This document shows, one piece after another, positions 62,212 to 64,000 of a stretch of 64,000 bases of DNA (positions are counted from its first letter, which is position 1; each line of letters opens with the position of its first letter). The stretch spans positions 124,001-188,000 of the forward strand of contig NZ_PGCK01000004.1 in the NCBI RefSeq assembly GCF_021023085.1. Reading direction: 5' to 3'. Position numbers and translations under genes: made by a program. The notes below the pieces were generated by a model, which saw only the letters and a program-made list of their open reading frames with translations, was not told the origin of the DNA and did not search any database. The stretch comes from Methanooceanicella nereidis. GTDB taxonomy: Archaea; Halobacteriota; Methanocellia; Methanocellales; Methanocellaceae.

Positions 62212-63268
62212 GGTTTCCTCCGGGAAGCAGGAACACGTCGTTGTTTATTTTTACTACCCATATCTCGTCGCCGGGAGACCGTGTGAGGAATATAGGCTTT
62301 TTGATCGTCATGGGCTCATACGTCACAGGGTCAAGTATCTGTACGGAGTTGCCCTCTTCCGATACCAGCACCGTGCTCATCGCCTCTGACCTGTTCGACA
62401 GTTTTTCCAGCTTTACATCCTCGGGCGCCGATGTGGAATGCCCGCTGGACAGTTCGGTCCCCGATATGCGCTTTCCGACTTTTTCGACCAGGACGACCTT
62501 TCCATGCATATTCACGATGTCGCCGGCCACGATCTCCGGGATCCTCACCGCGAACGTTACCCTGTAAAGGTCTTTACCGTCCTTGGCTCCCACAAGCTTC
62601 GGGGATTCCAGGACCGTGCCTCCGAAATCGTCGACTATCGCCCTTGAGGCCTGCCTCGAGCAGTTTACCGAGCCCATATATACGTCCACGCCTTCGGGAA
62701 GGTCGAACTCGTCGGTGACGAAAGCCAGCCTGTCGCCTGCCTTCTCCGCTTTCTTTACGACGTCGTATATTATTTTTAAGGCCTTACCCATCTCTTTCTT
62801 TGTCGGGAACCTGTTTTGCGCCCTTACCTGAATGATCCCCTCGTAGTAGCCTCCGGCGATCCTCGAGCAAATGTCGCAGGTCTCTTTCCTCACCCGGACC
62901 TCTACCTCTTTTTCATCGCTCATATGCCTGCCAAGGACATAGGCTTCTGCCTGTACCCGTACTCTCAGAACATTGGGATTAATGAACTCCGGGAATATCT
63001 TTATCCGGGGGCTCTCCGCCTCCTTATTCATCTTGACGGCGAGATCGACTATCTTGATAGTAGCCTTTTTTACGAGGTCTTCATATGTTTCGAGCTTAGT
63101 GTCTATCCACTGCTCGCCCACTTTGTACGAAGGGCACTTGGCGCAGATCTTGACCTCGAGTACCTGCGGTACCTCAAATAACACGTGCTCTTCACGGAAA
63201 CAGGCAGTACACAGCCCTTCAGCTTCCGTTTCCTTGCCGCATTTCGGGCAGAATAATCCTGATGTCAT
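62198..63268 (-). CDS. NMD3-family protein
   Basis: Archaeal homologue of eukaryotic NMD3, the 60S ribosomal export adaptor; in archaea it probably acts in large-subunit biogenesis. 356 residues: zinc knuckles CPKCGKETEAEGLCTACF and CAKCPSYKVGEQW at the start, CDICSR near 130, the central IIQVRAQNRFPTKKEMGKAL, and a C-terminal OB/SH3-like region (GDIVNMHGKVVLVEKVGKRI; PIFLTRSPGDEIWVVKI). Forms a tight operon with taw2. Confidence 0.9.
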   Translation of the reverse strand: MTSGLFCPKCGKETEAEGLCTACFREEHVLFEVPQVLEVKICAKCPSYKVGEQWIDTKLETYEDLVKKATIKIVDLAVKMNKEAESPRIKIFPEFINPNVLRVRVQAEAYVLGRHMSDEKEVEVRVRKETCDICSRIAGGYYEGIIQVRAQNRFPTKKEMGKALKIIYDVVKKAEKAGDRLAFVTDEFDLPEGVDVYMGSVNCSRQASRAIVDDFGGTVLESPKLVGAKDGKDLYRVTFAVRIPEIVAGDIVNMHGKVVLVEKVGKRISGTELSSGHSTSAPEDVKLEKLSNRSEAMSTVLVSEEGNSVQILDPVTYEPMTIKKPIFLTRSPGDEIWVVKINNDVFLLPGGNRGKE

Positions 63269-63314
63269 CGCTATTCAAACCCTAAAAAGTATCCATCATA
63301 CAAATACGTTAGTG

Positions 63315-63348
63315 ATGCGCCAAAAAATAGCGAAGTATTTTGGCGCAT
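63315..63348. promoter_or_regulatory. 11-pair inverted repeat upstream of NMD3
   Basis: ATGCGCCAAAA (63315-63325) and TTTTGGCGCAT (63338-63348) pair perfectly around a 12-base loop. It lies 47 bases before NMD3 and seven bases after the stop of the upstream gene, so it could be that gene's terminator or an operator for the NMD3-taw2 unit. Confidence 0.45.
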
Positions 63349-63354
63349 ATAAAA

Positions 63355-63846
63355 TTAAAAAAGGCTCAAAAACTTTTTACACGTCGCAGACCCTACCTGC
63401 TTTAGCCGGTACTCGCTCTCGTCGTCCGTAAACGCGCTCATAAGTGGCTCCATATCCTGCGCCCTGTCACCCGAGCAGAGAACGTTGTTCACGTACGCGC
63501 AGACCGAATTATATTTCGAAGCGATATTAACGAAGGTCCTGGCATTATCCCTTATAGCCATAAGCTTTGTGTTCAGCTTCTTATCGGTGATCGTTTTACC
63601 GTCGAAATCTTTGCCCTTTATCTCTTTTTCAAGCTTTCCGACATCCTCATCTGAAAGGAACGATACCATATATATGTCAAAATCAAACAACATTTTCTTG
63701 ATCTCAGGCAGTGCTGCCTGGTATGCGGCACCCGGTCTCGCCCCCAGAAGTATCTGCGTTGACAGGAACTCAAGGAGCTCATCGTTGTATATAAACCTAT
63801 AGTTCATCGTGCTCTTCGGTGCATCGACACTACAATTGGAATCCAT
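63355..63846 (-). CDS. Tag-like 3-methyladenine DNA glycosylase homologue
   Basis: 163 residues. The middle and end match the pattern of Tag (3-methyladenine glycosylase I): an acidic helix, KTITDKKLNTKLMAIRDNAR with the conserved NAR, FVNIASKYNSVCAYVNNVL, and EYRLKQVGSATCKKFLSLF, comparable to the (F)xxVGPTTCY end of Tag. The N-terminal zinc/CxWC part of real Tag is missing, so activity is uncertain. ATG 63846 is preferred to TTG 63861. The gene is alone on this side of the inverted repeat. Confidence 0.5.
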   Translation of the reverse strand: MDSNCSVDAPKSTMNYRFIYNDELLEFLSTQILLGARPGAAYQAALPEIKKMLFDFDIYMVSFLSDEDVGKLEKEIKGKDFDGKTITDKKLNTKLMAIRDNARTFVNIASKYNSVCAYVNNVLCSGDRAQDMEPLMSAFTDDESEYRLKQVGSATCKKFLSLF

Positions 63847-63861
63847 ATTCCCCAGCCTCAA

Positions 63862-64000
63862 TATTTTTTATAATTACGGGATATAGTTTAACTCCCGGAA
63901 TTGTAAGTAAAAGGTAAGAACTTGCAAATATTTAACCTAAGTGGTTTTAAAGAAAACATTTGATTTTTAAAGGTTTAATGTATATTACTTCATATACATA
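63862..64000. other. Window-end spacer
   Basis: AT-rich, no gene recognised; likely holds the promoter of the Tag-like gene. Confidence 0.4.

Overview
The window is chromosomal DNA from a methanogenic euryarchaeon, probably of the Methanocellales/Methanosarcinales side; this is inferred from gene content and was not tested against a database. Supporting genes are formylmethanofuran dehydrogenase subunits (fwdB, fwdD), an F420H2:NADP oxidoreductase, glycerol-1-phosphate dehydrogenase (egsA, archaeal lipid synthesis), two-subunit pyruvate carboxylase, and the archaeal information-processing proteins CDC48/VAT, ABCE1, NMD3, Taw2, aEF1B and DRG. There are also PGF-CTERM surface proteins and GGTGA-type ribosome binding sites. 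AT-rich spacers separate genes of moderate GC. GTG and TTG starts are common.

Layout. 0.2-7.5 kb: CDC48 ATPase, an MBL-fold hydrolase, a PGF-CTERM surface protein with a membrane-anchored winged-helix regulator beside it, an array of 43-bp repeats, and a TrkA_N-DHH phosphoesterase. 7.6-10.6 kb: fwdD-fwdB lies between two almost identical tRNA-Lys(CTT) genes, next to 48-bp tandem repeats and a strongly folded GC-rich element. 10.6-17.3 kb: a decayed CPBP protease, a 31-aa membrane protein, UspA and YkgJ-like genes. These are followed by a compact minus-strand cluster of three zinc-ribbon proteins and a large protein with a duplicated N-terminal domain, then a TPR protein. 17.5-25 kb: tRNA-His, DRG GTPase, Mrp ATPase, a glycosylase/F420-reductase pair (the latter with an apparent ATT start), an EMC6-like protein and ABCE1.

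25-42 kb: a flavodoxin-ferredoxin protein; pycB followed by a pycA fused to biotin-protein ligase, so that the carboxylase and its biotinylating enzyme are one operon; a PrsW protease; cyclophilin; an alpha/beta hydrolase; a broken DNA-alkylation-repeat gene; egsA divergent from a DUF63-SpoIIM pair; nadA-hypD. 42.3-48.6 kb: four consecutive surface proteins share one beta-rich module. One of them is a papain-like protease and another carries about 80 Pro-Thr dipeptides. 48.8-64 kb: tRNA-Ala, a zinc ribbon with aEF1B, argG, a DUF4097 protein, carA-carB, a class II aldolase with a phosphofructokinase that looks PPi-dependent, a PGF-CTERM beta-propeller, NMD3-Taw2, and a Tag-like glycosylase.

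Most of the window is housekeeping. The least explained parts are the zinc-ribbon/duplicated-domain cluster, the surface-protein array, several folded intergenic elements that could be RNAs or repeat elements, and three genes shorter than 60 codons. No CRISPR array, rRNA, insertion sequence or prophage was found.
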